From Gemmatimonadota bacterium (GTDB lineage Bacteria > Gemmatimonadota > Gemmatimonadetes > Longimicrobiales > Gaopeijiaceae), in the NCBI GenBank assembly GCA_028874985.1, contig JAPPGI010000116.1, positions 1-64,000 of the forward strand: a stretch of 64,000 nt of DNA, in the 5' to 3' direction. This document shows positions 54,601 to 62,436 of this stretch, piece after piece. A program made the translations under genes and the position numbers. Under the pieces are notes generated by a model. The model was not told where the DNA came from and did no database searches. It saw nothing but the letters and a program-made list of their open reading frames with translations. Position 1 is the stretch's first letter. Every line of letters begins with the position of its first letter.

Positions 54601-55175
54601 CCCGCCTGGACTTCCTGGTGAGCCAGCAGGAGGATCTGGAAGCTGCCCGAAACGACCTCCGGGCTGCCATCCGCCGCATCAACGCCACCGCCACCGAGTT
54701 GTTCATGACCAGCTTCGAGGCGATTCGGACGAACTTCCAGCGCACCTTCGAGCACCTCTTCAGCGGAGGCGAGGCCAACCTGTGGCTCTCGGACCCGGAC
54801 AGCCCGCTCGAATCGCGGGTGGAGATCCACGCCGCGCCCAGGGGCAAGCGAACGCAGCGCATCGATCTGCTGTCGGGAGGCGAACGCGCGCTGACCGCCC
54901 TGTCGCTCCTGTTCGGGATCTACCTCGTGAAGCCGAGTCCCTTTTGCGTCCTGGACGAGGTCGACGCCCCGCTGGACGAGTCCAACATCGGACGCTTCAT
55001 ACGCATGCTGGAGGGATTCAAGGCCGAGACGCAATTCGTCGTGATCACCCACAATCCCCGGACCATCGAGGCGGCGGACTGGATCTACGGTGTGACGATG
55101 GAGGAGCCGGGCGTGTCGTCCGTCGTGGGCGTTCGGCTGGAAGGGCAGGCGGGGACCGCGGGCCCGGCGGCGTGA
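51651..55175 (+). CDS. smc: Chromosome segregation protein SMC
   Basis: Condensin ATPase, 1174 residues, normal length. The N-terminal head has GFKSFPDATRIGF and Walker A GPNGCGKSNIGDA (about residues 31-43). Two long coiled-coil arms flank a hinge (about residues 520-650, with PECVRGVLSDCVRVTGTGPR). The C-terminal head has the signature LLSGGERALTALSLL (about residues 1072-1086) and Walker B FCVLDEVDAPLDE. ATG 51651 is the family start. The stop overlaps the next gene by 4 nt (GTGA). No scpA or scpB is present in the window. Confidence 0.95.
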   Translation: MKLKSLHLHGFKSFPDATRIGFHDGITAIVGPNGCGKSNIGDAIRWVLGEQRPTAIRGARMEEVIFQGTVSRGALNRAAVSMVVTNEDGALPVPYGEVEFGRAVFRDGGSEYRLNRSSCRLRDIVDLCRDTGLGANAYSIIEIRMIDAILSERTDERRSLFEEAAGIGKYKDRRRAALRRLDTSEADLQRLEDVIAEVRTKVRSLARQKGKAQRYRELRKRRLDVEVAVARLDLVELDARLSRIEAALAEGREEAAGMAAGLAAAEAALERARVEHLEAEKARVETAGRLDAVAAELSRVEREVAVAEERIAGGERRLAQIARERTSLGGLRARSEDEGVTLREEQENCHAALTECKEELTSRATAAAAARRRMEAARDEVRELETRAGEIALEIARAEGDRDSARLQARELGHRFDRLAADSREGAGALRELQSQGDLFSDRRDEAGRRAAQAERELEGARRRVALVRERLSSARSREREAEAGVAALEAEAGALGRAGESQGARAAVAQEACEALPECVRGVLSDCVRVTGTGPRVVDDVLGRCGLALLVGDRGDADRVVQWYRSEPGRRAGLAVLPLDACPEAPGPLPPGVAAFGEGAAWAEALLGGAVIGGDELAGPASGEEAGRGGGAPADIWTDALGAIHLVAEQGAEGRLERRSGLRKLESAIESARRELDEARETRLLLDREYAGCERRRDEAAEQLLASRDEARAAEAGALAQTDRRQRLSRQQEEISRQLEGTRTARDRAVERGRAAREKLARLGKTDIEVAQRLERLRSVQSAVEAEWEQARHAESEMTIRSARLESELGRLSERLSDTRAASDRATARIGELAKEAKTLGDEVAAARDSRRGGQAALQDRFARRDELRGVLADQDRDLQAAADAVLGAERRAREVREDERAAMGRGHELELERQDVRNRAARIGERLEAEWGRSLEILLDEAGPAEGDPKGLRAELAEIVALLGRIGAVNMLAVEEHAEESARLDFLVSQQEDLEAARNDLRAAIRRINATATELFMTSFEAIRTNFQRTFEHLFSGGEANLWLSDPDSPLESRVEIHAAPRGKRTQRIDLLSGGERALTALSLLFGIYLVKPSPFCVLDEVDAPLDESNIGRFIRMLEGFKAETQFVVITHNPRTIEAADWIYGVTMEEPGVSSVVGVRLEGQAGTAGPAA

Positions 55176-55969
55176 GGCCGGTCCTGACCGTCGTCGGCTC
55201 GGGGACGCTGGTTCCTTCGGGCGAGCGGTCCTCTCCCTGCCACCTTGTCGAGGCCGAAGACACGGTGCTGCTGCTCGATGCCGGTCCCGGCGCCGTCCAC
55301 GGTCTGGCCCGTCTCGGCAAGCCCTGGTGGAAAGTCACCCATGTGGTCCTGACACACTACCACACCGATCACTTCGGTGACCTCCCACACCTTCTCTTCG
55401 CGCTCAAGTGGGGGTCGCCGGGTCCGCGGCACCGGCCGCTTCAAGTCCTGGGTCCGCCCGGCCTCGAGGGGCGTGTCGAAGCCCTGCGCCGCGCATTCGG
55501 CGACTTCGTGACCGATCCGGGGTTCGAGGTCGCGTACCACGAGGTGGGACGGAACGGAAGCCGGGACGAGCCTGCGCCCGGCGCGCCATCGTTGCGGTTT
55601 CTGCCCGTTCCCCATACGGCCGCCTCGGTCGCCGTGCGCGTCACGTTGGGGGGGCGGTCGCTCGGCTACACCGGAGACACGGGCCCGGAGCCCACGCTGG
55701 GGTCCTTCTTCCGGGGCGTGGACGTGCTCATCAGCGAGTGCGGGTACGCCGATCCTCCCGCCTCCGCCTCCCATCTCTCCCCGGCTTCGGTCGCGGCCAT
55801 GGCCCGGAGCGCCGAACCGGGAGTGCTCGTCCTGACGCATCTGTATCCGCCCCTGGATTGCGTATCCGCTCCGCGGCTCGTGCGCGAGGCCGGGTATCGC
55901 GGGGAGGTGGTATGTGCCAGGGACGGGGAGAGGTTCGTCCTGGGACCTGCCGGTGGACGATCGGAGTGA
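55172..55969 (+). CDS. MBL-fold metallo-hydrolase
   Basis: A 265-residue RNase Z-like metallo-beta-lactamase fold. Metal ligands are visible in THYHTDHFGD (HxHxDH, about residues 58-67), VPHTA (about residue 146), GYTGDTG (about residues 167-173) and LTHLYPP (about residues 222-228). GTG 55172 overlaps the smc stop. The substrate is not evident: RNase Z proper has longer flexible-arm features not seen here, so a generic hydrolase is the safe reading. Confidence 0.83.
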   Translation: MRPVLTVVGSGTLVPSGERSSPCHLVEAEDTVLLLDAGPGAVHGLARLGKPWWKVTHVVLTHYHTDHFGDLPHLLFALKWGSPGPRHRPLQVLGPPGLEGRVEALRRAFGDFVTDPGFEVAYHEVGRNGSRDEPAPGAPSLRFLPVPHTAASVAVRVTLGGRSLGYTGDTGPEPTLGSFFRGVDVLISECGYADPPASASHLSPASVAAMARSAEPGVLVLTHLYPPLDCVSAPRLVREAGYRGEVVCARDGERFVLGPAGGRSE

Positions 55970-56237
55970 CCTGCTCGCGGTGCCGGCGCCATCGGGCGGG
56001 TTGCCGGGCATCCCCCGGGCACCCGGGTGTGAGTGCATCGCCGAACCCACCAACCGGTCTCAGCAGAGTAGAAGCGTGGCCCGAGTGTGCAATCTGTCAG
56101 GTAGATGCTGACCCGATGCTCCGCGCGGTCTTCGGCTGCTAGAAAGGCCTGCCCCGCTCGGCAGGAAGGTGGACGAACTGGGGGTGGGGTCGATCCAGCT
56201 GTGGCGGCTGGAGAGGTCGGGGCATATATTCCGACCA

Positions 56238-56252
56238 GACATATAATATGTC
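56238..56252 (+). promoter_or_regulatory. Palindromic operator over the -10 of the toxin-antitoxin operon
   Basis: GACATATAATATGTC is a perfect inverted repeat with 7-bp arms and one central base. It contains TATAAT (56242-56247), 31 nt before the antitoxin start. No good -35 is visible. An operator at the -10 fits autorepression by a Phd/YefM antitoxin-toxin complex. The rest of 55970-56277 contains no gene. Confidence 0.6.
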
Positions 56253-56277
56253 CAGTTTTCCAGGAAAGGGGTGAACC

Positions 56278-56508
56278 ATGGAGCCGAAGATCATCGGGGC
56301 AGCCCGGTTCAAGGAGCGCTGCCTGGCCCTCCTGGACCGGCTGTCGCCCGAGGGACTGGTGATCACCAAGCACGGCAAGCCGGTCGCCAGGGTGCTTCCC
56401 TACCAGCAGGACCACGCGAGCCTGATCGGCAGCCTGCGCGACAGGATAAGGGTGCGTGGCGACATCATGACCACGAGGGTTCGCTGGGACGCGGATGATC
56501 AACCTTGA
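56278..56508 (+). CDS. Phd/YefM-type antitoxin
   Basis: A 76-residue protein. The N-terminal half carries the Phd/YefM DNA-binding pattern (ARFKERCLALLDRLSPEGLV, then ITKHGKPVARVLPY). The C-terminal half, which would thread onto the toxin, ends in an acidic DADD. AGGAAAGGGG lies just before ATG 56278. It overlaps the toxin gene by 14 nt, as in many type II modules. It likely neutralises the PIN toxin and represses the operon. Confidence 0.85.
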   Translation: MEPKIIGAARFKERCLALLDRLSPEGLVITKHGKPVARVLPYQQDHASLIGSLRDRIRVRGDIMTTRVRWDADDQP

Positions 56509-56857
56509 CACGCACGTCCTGGTCCACGCGCTGGAAGGGAAGCTGAAGACGACCGAGCTGGAACTCCTGGACCGCAATCGCTGGTCGGTGTCGGCGATCG
56601 TCCTGTGGGAGATTGCGAAGCTGGTTCAGTTGGGTCGGCTGGATATGGATCTCGACGATCGCGAGGTCGTCCGAGCGTTGAGCAGGATCCACGTTTGGCC
56701 ACTCGACCTGGTGGTTGCGCGCGCGTCGACCCGGCTCGACTTCCGCGGCGACCCCGCCGACGAGATCATCGCCGCGACCAGCGTCGTGCACGGCGTTCCC
56801 CTCGTCACGCGGGATCGCACCATTCGGAGCTCGGCGGTGGTGCCGCTGGCGGTCTGA
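56495..56857 (+). CDS. VapC-type PIN-domain toxin
   Basis: A 120-residue predicted Mg2+-dependent ribonuclease. The acidic residues of PIN domains are present: D in INLDTHVLVHAL (about residue 5), E in VSAIVLWEIAKL (about residue 39), D in FRGDPADEIIAAT (about residues 86-90) and D in LVTRDRTI (about residue 105). Length is normal for VapC. Target RNA unknown. The pair looks intact and sits between two unrelated operons, consistent with horizontal arrival. Confidence 0.88.
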   Translation: MINLDTHVLVHALEGKLKTTELELLDRNRWSVSAIVLWEIAKLVQLGRLDMDLDDREVVRALSRIHVWPLDLVVARASTRLDFRGDPADEIIAATSVVHGVPLVTRDRTIRSSAVVPLAV

Positions 56858-57054
56858 CGACGGCAACCGGGGACATCCGGTAAGTCCGGGGTCGGATGAG
56901 CGGTATGGTGTCCCCAAATGTGAGCCGGCCTGCGTGAAGCCGGCGGAGGACAAGGAGAAGACCGATGCGCTGGTGTATGATTGTCGTGGCACCTCTGGCC
57001 CTGCACGATGCGCGGGAGCGAGCCCCGGGAGCCCGTGGACTCCCGTACCGCGAC

Positions 57055-57738
57055 TCAGCCGATCCGGTAGACCAGCCCCCCCCTGACCGTCACGTTTCGG
57101 AGCTCCATGTCTTCGATCCGGTGCAGGTCTTGCATTCCGCGACTGTAGACCGTGCTGACGGTAAGACCCAGTCTCCCGGTCATTCCAACCTCCAACCCCG
57201 CACCCCCGGTAAGACCGAAGTCCAGATTGTCCAGGCCCAATTCGCCGAATTCAGCGATGCCCCCGCAGGGCCGCGGGCCCGATTCGTCGCGGGGTAGCTG
57301 GTCGGAGGTTGGGACGAGACTCGAACGACAGGACAATTCCCACGCCACTGTGGGACCGACCGTCACGAAGGCGAGCACCCGGTTTCCGGCCAGAGGAAGG
57401 TTCACCCTCCCCAGTGCCTTGAACTCCAGGTATTCCATGGAGACCGACGCTCTTGGCCGGGTGGGGGTACCACACCACCCGAATTCGAATTCACGGCCCC
57501 TCTTGGAATAGGCACCGCCCAACTCGAGGGAAAGGCTCCGCGGCAACGCAACGACCGCGGACAGTCCGATCGAGGATCGGAGCACCGACTCCCCCACGCT
57601 GGAGGGGCCTCCGGGTCGAGCCTCGGCCGACGTCAGGCTGACGCCTCCGGTCAGGGCGATCCTGGTCTGGGCGGATGCGTGCGCGCTCGCGAGAAACAGG
57701 AACGGCAGACACGCTGCCGGGATGACGGAACCCTTCAT
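57055..57738 (-). CDS. Small outer-membrane beta-barrel protein, paralogue 2
   Basis: 227 residues with signal peptide MKGSVIPAACLPFLFLASAH and cleavage near ASAQT. Strand pattern, Cys pair and C-terminal VRGGLVYRIG match the paralogue at 42134-42835, which is about the same length. Middle loops differ. ATG 57738 has GAGGTCAGTC upstream. Unlike paralogue 1 it stands alone, next to the toxin-antitoxin pair. Function unknown. The 197-nt gap between the toxin gene and this gene's stop codon contains an AGCCCGTGGA motif. Confidence 0.72.
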   Translation of the reverse strand: MKGSVIPAACLPFLFLASAHASAQTRIALTGGVSLTSAEARPGGPSSVGESVLRSSIGLSAVVALPRSLSLELGGAYSKRGREFEFGWCGTPTRPRASVSMEYLEFKALGRVNLPLAGNRVLAFVTVGPTVAWELSCRSSLVPTSDQLPRDESGPRPCGGIAEFGELGLDNLDFGLTGGAGLEVGMTGRLGLTVSTVYSRGMQDLHRIEDMELRNVTVRGGLVYRIG

Positions 57739-57923
57739 GAGACTGACCTCCTCGGCGACGAAGCCGATCCTGCGGTGGAGCTACGAACTTGCGCCCAATC
57801 TACACCCTTGCGGGGTGAAGGGTCCAGCGGCCCGTGGAAGGACCCTCACCGCATCTCCGCGGAACTCTACCGCCCGGGACGGGAGTTTCGGCCCCCGGGG
57901 GCCCTCCGCGCGACGAACCCCCG

Positions 57924-57952
57924 TGGACCTTTCCCGCGGCCTCGCTTATGAT
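57924..57952 (+). promoter_or_regulatory. Predicted promoter of aroF
   Basis: TGGACC (57924-57929), a 17-bp spacer and TATGAT (57947-57952), about 50 nt before the GTG start. Good spacing and a good -10. Confidence 0.5.
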
Positions 57953-58002
57953 CCGTTGTTCAGGATGATCCGTCGTCCTTCCAACCCCGGAGAAACAGAG
58001 CC

Positions 58003-59061
58003 GTGCTGATCGTCATGCACCATCGGGCCACCCCGGATCAGATCCGGACGGTGGTCGACACGATCGACGAGATGGGCTACCGGGCCAAACCCATACCCGG
58101 CTACCAGCGCATCGCCATCGGACTTGTGGGCAACGACGGACGCGTCGAGGAAGCACGTCTGGTGGGCCTCCCGGGCGTCCGCGAGGTCATCAAGGTCAGC
58201 AAGCCCTACAAGCAGGTCTCGCGCGAGTGGCGGGAGGAGAACACCCTGGTCCGGCTGGAAAACGGGACGGTGCTGGGCGGTCCCGAAGTCGTCCTGATGG
58301 CGGGTCCCTGCGCTGTCGAGAGTCGCGGCCAGATCCTCGAGATCGCGGACCGGGTGCGACACCTCGGGGCGAGCGTGCTGCGCGGCGGCGCGTTCAAGCC
58401 GCGGACCTCGCCGTACTCCTTCCAGGGGCTGGGAGCACGGGGGTTGGAGCTGCTCGCGGAGGCACGCGACAGGACCGGGCTGGCGGTCGTGACCGAGGCG
58501 GTCGACGCCGAAAGCGTGGCCGTGGTCGCCGAGCATGCCGACATGATCCAGATCGGCGCGCGAAACATGCAGAACTACCCGCTGCTCAAGCGCGCCGGCC
58601 GATCCGGACGGCCGGTGCTGCTCAAGCGGGGGATGTCGGCCACGATCACCGAACTGCTGCTCGCGGCCGAGTACCTGCTGAGCGAAGGCAACCCCGACGT
58701 GGTCCTCTGCGAACGGGGGGTCCGCAGCTTCGATCCCGCGACCCGCAACGTCTTCGACCTGACCGCCATCCCTCTTGCGAAGTCGCTCACGCACCTCCCG
58801 GTCATCGCCGATCCCAGTCACGCCACGGGGATGCGCGACAAGGTGGTGCCCATGGCGAGGGCTGCGGTGGCGGCGGGGGCCGACGGCGTTCTCGTGGAGG
58901 TTCATCCCAATCCGCCCGAGGCCCTCTCCGACGGCGTGCAGAGCCTATACCCGGAGCAGTTCCGCGAACTCGTAGCCCAATGCGGCCCGATAGCCCGGGC
59001 CATCGGCCGCTCGCTGGCGTCGCCCCCCGTGCCGCTTGTGGCGGAGCACGCCGGCGTATAG
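58003..59061 (+). CDS. aroF: 3-deoxy-7-phosphoheptulonate synthase (DAHP synthase)
   Basis: First step of the shikimate pathway, from PEP and erythrose 4-phosphate. The 352 residues begin with the ferredoxin-like regulatory domain of the Thermotoga-type enzymes (about residues 1-70). The catalytic barrel follows, with VLMAGPCAVES (about residues 97-107), GGAFKPRTSPYSFQG, QIGARNMQNYPLL, LKRGM and IADPSHATGMRD. Start GTG 58003. The N-terminal domain suggests allosteric feedback, as known in that subfamily. Confidence 0.93.
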   Translation: MLIVMHHRATPDQIRTVVDTIDEMGYRAKPIPGYQRIAIGLVGNDGRVEEARLVGLPGVREVIKVSKPYKQVSREWREENTLVRLENGTVLGGPEVVLMAGPCAVESRGQILEIADRVRHLGASVLRGGAFKPRTSPYSFQGLGARGLELLAEARDRTGLAVVTEAVDAESVAVVAEHADMIQIGARNMQNYPLLKRAGRSGRPVLLKRGMSATITELLLAAEYLLSEGNPDVVLCERGVRSFDPATRNVFDLTAIPLAKSLTHLPVIADPSHATGMRDKVVPMARAAVAAGADGVLVEVHPNPPEALSDGVQSLYPEQFRELVAQCGPIARAIGRSLASPPVPLVAEHAGV

Positions 59062-59163
59062 GAGTCCGCGGATGAAGCCGCGCGAGCACCGGGAGCGGGT
59101 GCGGCAGCGGTTGGTCCCGTCTTCGCATGGCCCCGCCCGCCGGAGAGGCGGAGACTGTCTGCC

Positions 59164-59535
59164 ATGGAGAACCGCAGACTGAGACTCGGGCGCCGGGGCG
59201 AGGACCTGGCCGCAGCCTACCTGGAGGAACGCGACTGGACGATCCTCGCGCGCAACTACCGCGCCGGACCCAGGGAGATAGACCTGGTGGCGATGCGGGG
59301 ACGTGTCGTGGCCTTCGTGGAGGTGAAGACCCGCGCCACCGCGACCGGCGGCACCCCGCTGGAGCCGATCCGGTGGACGAAACAGCGGGCCGTGGAGGCG
59401 GCCGCCCGGCGCTGGATCATCGAGAACGGCCAGCCGGGCGTGGCCTACCGATTCGACGCCGTCGCCGTACGGATCAGGCACGGGCGGCACGAGATCGAAC
59501 ATGTCCGAGACGCCTGGCGTCCGGGAGGCCGCTGA
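59164..59535 (+). CDS. yraN: YraN-family protein (UPF0102)
   Basis: A 123-residue predicted endonuclease-like protein with a PD-(D/E)xK-type core: LGRRGEDLAAAYLEER (about residues 8-23), REIDLVAMRG with the conserved E and D (about residues 37-46) and VAFVEVKTRA (about residues 49-58). Start ATG 59164. Function is unknown in general. It precedes the SRP RNA gene. Confidence 0.9.
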   Translation: MENRRLRLGRRGEDLAAAYLEERDWTILARNYRAGPREIDLVAMRGRVVAFVEVKTRATATGGTPLEPIRWTKQRAVEAAARRWIIENGQPGVAYRFDAVAVRIRHGRHEIEHVRDAWRPGGR

Positions 59536-59568
59536 ACCCGGGTGGTTATGGGAAGCGGCCACACCGCG

Positions 59569-59598
59569 TTGACGCGCTCTCCACGATCCGGGTAGCTT
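59569..59598 (+). promoter_or_regulatory. Predicted promoter of the SRP RNA gene
   Basis: TTGACG (59569-59574), an 18-bp spacer and TAGCTT (59593-59598). The RNA's first paired base at 59604 falls 6 nt after the -10, the expected transcription start. Confidence 0.6.
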
Positions 59599-59603
59599 TT
59601 GCG

Positions 59604-59705
59604 GGTGCCCCAGGTCCGTGGGACGGAAGCCCATGAACCCCGTCAGGACCCCGCAGGTAGCAGCGGTAAGTGCGGTAACCGTCGCCGCGGAGTGCCTGGG
59701 GCACC
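59604..59705 (+). ncRNA. ffs: Signal recognition particle RNA (4.5S type)
   Basis: The ends pair perfectly over 11 bp (GGTGCCCCAGG with CCTGGGGCACC). The internal Ffh-binding element is recognisable as GTCAGG-ACC-loop-GGT-AGCAGCGG, matching the universal GTCAGG...AGCAGC symmetric and asymmetric loops. The apical loop reads CCGCA instead of the usual GGAA. Length is about 100 nt, the short bacterial form. It lies directly upstream of dnaX, a common location. Confidence 0.85.
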
Positions 59706-59750
59706 TCGCGCGCGCTGTCCCGGCCAACCTGCAGCCTCCGCCAATCCCTA

Positions 59751-61445
59751 TTGTCCTACCTCGCACTGGCCCGGAAGTACCGGCCCCGCAGCTTCGCGGA
59801 GGTGACGACACAGGAGCACGTTTCCGAGACGCTCAGGCGGGCTGTCGCGGGCGACCGGGTGGGTCACGCGTATCTCTTCTGCGGACCTCGCGGGGTGGGG
59901 AAGACGACGCTGGCCCGGATCCTTGCCATGGCGCTCAACTGTCCCCGCCGAACGCCCGAGGGGGAACCGTGCGGCGAGTGCGCGGACTGCACTCGGATCT
60001 GGGCGGGACACACCTCCCTCGACGTGGTGGAGATCGATGCCGCCTCGAACCGTGGAGTCGACGATGCGCGCGAACTCAGGGAACGCGCCATGTACGCCCC
60101 CTCCGAGGAGAAGCGCTACAAGGTCTATATCCTCGACGAAGCGCACATGCTGACGCGGGAGGCGTGGAACGCACTCCTCAAGATCCTGGAAGAACCGCCT
60201 CCCCGGGTCATCTTCGTCTTCGCCACCACCGAAGCGCGGAAGATCCAGCAGACCGCTTCTCCGATCCTGTCGCGCTGCCAGCGCTTCGACTTTCGGCGCA
60301 TCGGTACCGTGGACATAGTGAACCGGCTCGGCGACGTGCTCGGTGGCGAGGGGATCTCCTCCGACCCCGAGGCGTTGCGCGCCATCGCCCGCAAGGCGAA
60401 CGGGGGCATGCGCGACGGACTTTCGCTGCTCGACCAGGTGCTCGCGCTCTCCGACGAAAAGGTCACGGTCGATTCGGTCGTGCGCGTTCTGGGGGTCGTG
60501 GCCGACGAACGCTACCTCGAGCTCTTCGACCTGGTCAGCGAACGGAACCACGGCGCCGTATTCGACTTCGTGGAGGGACTCATCGACGAGGGACACGACC
60601 TGGTCGAGTTCTATCACGGACTGGCGGAGAAGCTGCGGCTGCTCTTGCGCATGTCCCTCGACCCGGGGTTCGCCGCGGCGAGCATGACATCCGAACTGCG
60701 GGAGGCCTTCGCGCGGCGGGCGGCGGCATTCGCGCCGGGCGACCTGGTCCGGATGCTGGCCATGTCGTCCGGCCTGGAGTCGGACGGAAGTCTCCGGCGC
60801 ACCGGCAGGCCGCGGGTCCTCGTCGAGATGCTTCTTCTGCGCATGAGCTATCTGGACCGCACCGTCGAGTTGGAGGAGATCATCCGGGCACTGGGTGGCG
60901 CTCCGCCCGCGGATCCGGCGTCTCAGCGGCCCGAGTCCGCCGCCGCTCCAGCGGCCGGCGGTTCCGCTTCACCCGGATCCGCGTCCGAATCCGCGGATGC
61001 TTCGTCCGCGCCCGGCGTCCGCGGCTCCCGGGTGTCCCCTACCCCCGGCCCCCTGCCGGACGCGTGGCGGGCGCTGGTGGCCAGCGGCAAGCGCTTCGGC
61101 CCGGGCGGGCTGAGAGTCGCCCTCCAGGCGGCCACCGTCGTCGAGGAGACGGGGGACGGGCGGCTGGTGCTGGAAATCCCCGGGGGACCGTTCGCCGAAG
61201 CGTTGCAGAGCGCACCGGTGCACAGGGAACTCGAGGAGGCCCTGGCACTTCATTCCGGACGGGATTCCGTCAAGATTTCAATCAGGGCTGCGGACCGGGA
61301 CTCCGGCACCACCACGCGTGTCCCGGATCCGTCCGGGAGGATCAGTGAGGGATCCGCACGCGAGACCCGGCTGCGGGAACTGGTCAGGCAGGCGCCGTAC
61401 CTCGAGCGGGCCGTGGCCGAGCTGGACCTCGAACTCATGGACTGA
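59751..61445 (+). CDS. dnaX: DNA polymerase III subunit gamma/tau
   Basis: Clamp-loader ATPase, 564 residues from TTG 59751. Domains I-II carry LARKYRPRSFAEV, Walker A GPRGVGKTTLA (about residues 45-55), the zinc-binding Cys cluster CPRRTPEGEPCGECADC (about residues 64-80), Walker B VYILDEAHML and sensor SRCQRFDF. Domain III follows. A Pro/Ala/Ser-rich linker (about residues 385-440) leads to a tau-like C terminus. No slippery A or T run that would give a programmed frameshift is visible in the linker. The start overlaps nothing; ybaB follows after 49 nt. Confidence 0.94.
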   Translation: MSYLALARKYRPRSFAEVTTQEHVSETLRRAVAGDRVGHAYLFCGPRGVGKTTLARILAMALNCPRRTPEGEPCGECADCTRIWAGHTSLDVVEIDAASNRGVDDARELRERAMYAPSEEKRYKVYILDEAHMLTREAWNALLKILEEPPPRVIFVFATTEARKIQQTASPILSRCQRFDFRRIGTVDIVNRLGDVLGGEGISSDPEALRAIARKANGGMRDGLSLLDQVLALSDEKVTVDSVVRVLGVVADERYLELFDLVSERNHGAVFDFVEGLIDEGHDLVEFYHGLAEKLRLLLRMSLDPGFAAASMTSELREAFARRAAAFAPGDLVRMLAMSSGLESDGSLRRTGRPRVLVEMLLLRMSYLDRTVELEEIIRALGGAPPADPASQRPESAAAPAAGGSASPGSASESADASSAPGVRGSRVSPTPGPLPDAWRALVASGKRFGPGGLRVALQAATVVEETGDGRLVLEIPGGPFAEALQSAPVHRELEEALALHSGRDSVKISIRAADRDSGTTTRVPDPSGRISEGSARETRLRELVRQAPYLERAVAELDLELMD

Positions 61446-61494
61446 TCTTCGGGGAACGGGACAATCAACAACATACAAGGAGTTGCCGGAGCGG

Positions 61495-61815
61495 ATGATG
61501 ACGAACATCCAACAACTGATGAAGATGGGACAGCAGTTGCAAGCCAGGATGAAGGAGCTGCAGGACACCCTGCAGACGGAGGAACTCGTGGCGTCGTCGG
61601 GAGGAGGGATGGTCACGGCCCGCGTGACGGGGAAGGGTGACCTCAAGAGCATCACCATCGACCGGGAGGTGATCGACCCGGAGGACCCGGAGATGCTGGA
61701 GGATCTCGTAGTGGCGGCCGTCGCGGAGGCTCAGAACCGGGCGCGCGATTTCTCGGAGGAACGGATGCGGGGAGCGGCGGGGGAGTTGCCGGTCACCCTG
61801 CCCGGGCTGTTCTGA
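61495..61815 (+). CDS. ybaB: YbaB/EbfC nucleoid-associated protein
   Basis: 106 residues from ATG 61495 (ATG 61498 also possible), with AAGGAG about 12 nt upstream. An N-terminal helix (QQLMKMGQQLQARMKELQDT) leads into the YbaB core with SGGGMVTARVTGKGDLKSIT and the C-terminal helix. The dnaX-ybaB-recR order is standard and supports the call. Confidence 0.93.
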   Translation: MMTNIQQLMKMGQQLQARMKELQDTLQTEELVASSGGGMVTARVTGKGDLKSITIDREVIDPEDPEMLEDLVVAAVAEAQNRARDFSEERMRGAAGELPVTLPGLF

Positions 61816-61830
61816 CGACCGGCGCCGCGC

Positions 61831-62436
61831 GTGTCCGCCATCGAGGGGCTCACCGGAGAGTTGCGCAGACTGCCGGGAATCGGTACCAGGACCGCGTTGC
61901 GTCTTTCCTATCACCTCGTCAAGGGTCCGAAGGAGGACATCCGCCGCCTGGCTCGCGCCCTGGCCGAGGTCGCCGAGCGAATCCGTCCCTGCAGCCGCTG
62001 CGGGAACTACTGCAGCTCCGATCTCTGCTCCGTCTGCCGTGACCCGTCCCGCGACAGAAGCATGATCTGCGTGGTGGAAGAGGCCTACGAGGTGGGAGCG
62101 ATCGAGCGTGCCGGGCGCTACGGCGGACTCTTCCATGTCCTGGGCGGCCGCCTTTCGCCGCTGGACGGCGTGGGCCCCGACGAGCTGGACATCGGTGGTC
62201 TGCTCAAGCGGGTGAGGGATCCGGCCGAGGTGCCGAAGGAGGTCATTCTGGCAACCAACGCGAGCGTCGAAGGCGAAGCCACGGCCGTCTACCTGGAGAG
62301 TCTGCTGCGACCCTTCCCGGTGCGTGTCACGAGACTGGCGCGGGGCATCCCGGTGGGGAGCGACCTCGAGTACGTCGACGGCACCACGATCGCCGAGGCA
62401 CTGGCGGGACGGCGGGAAGTGCGAGAGGACGCGTGA
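61831..62436 (+). CDS. recR: Recombination mediator RecR
   Basis: Acts with RecO to load RecA at gaps. The 201 residues start at GTG 61831 and show the helix-hairpin-helix LRRLPGIGTRTALRLSYHL, the C4 zinc finger CSRCGNYCSSDLCSVC (about residues 54-69) and the Toprim domain with VVEEAYEVGAIE and ILATNASVEGEATAVYL. The stop overlaps the next gene by 4 nt (GTGA). Confidence 0.94.
   Translation: MSAIEGLTGELRRLPGIGTRTALRLSYHLVKGPKEDIRRLARALAEVAERIRPCSRCGNYCSSDLCSVCRDPSRDRSMICVVEEAYEVGAIERAGRYGGLFHVLGGRLSPLDGVGPDELDIGGLLKRVRDPAEVPKEVILATNASVEGEATAVYLESLLRPFPVRVTRLARGIPVGSDLEYVDGTTIAEALAGRREVREDA

Noticed and set aside
60900-61060. Programmed frameshift in dnaX producing gamma
   Set aside because: The linker region has no slippery A or T run with a downstream stop; the frame reads straight through.
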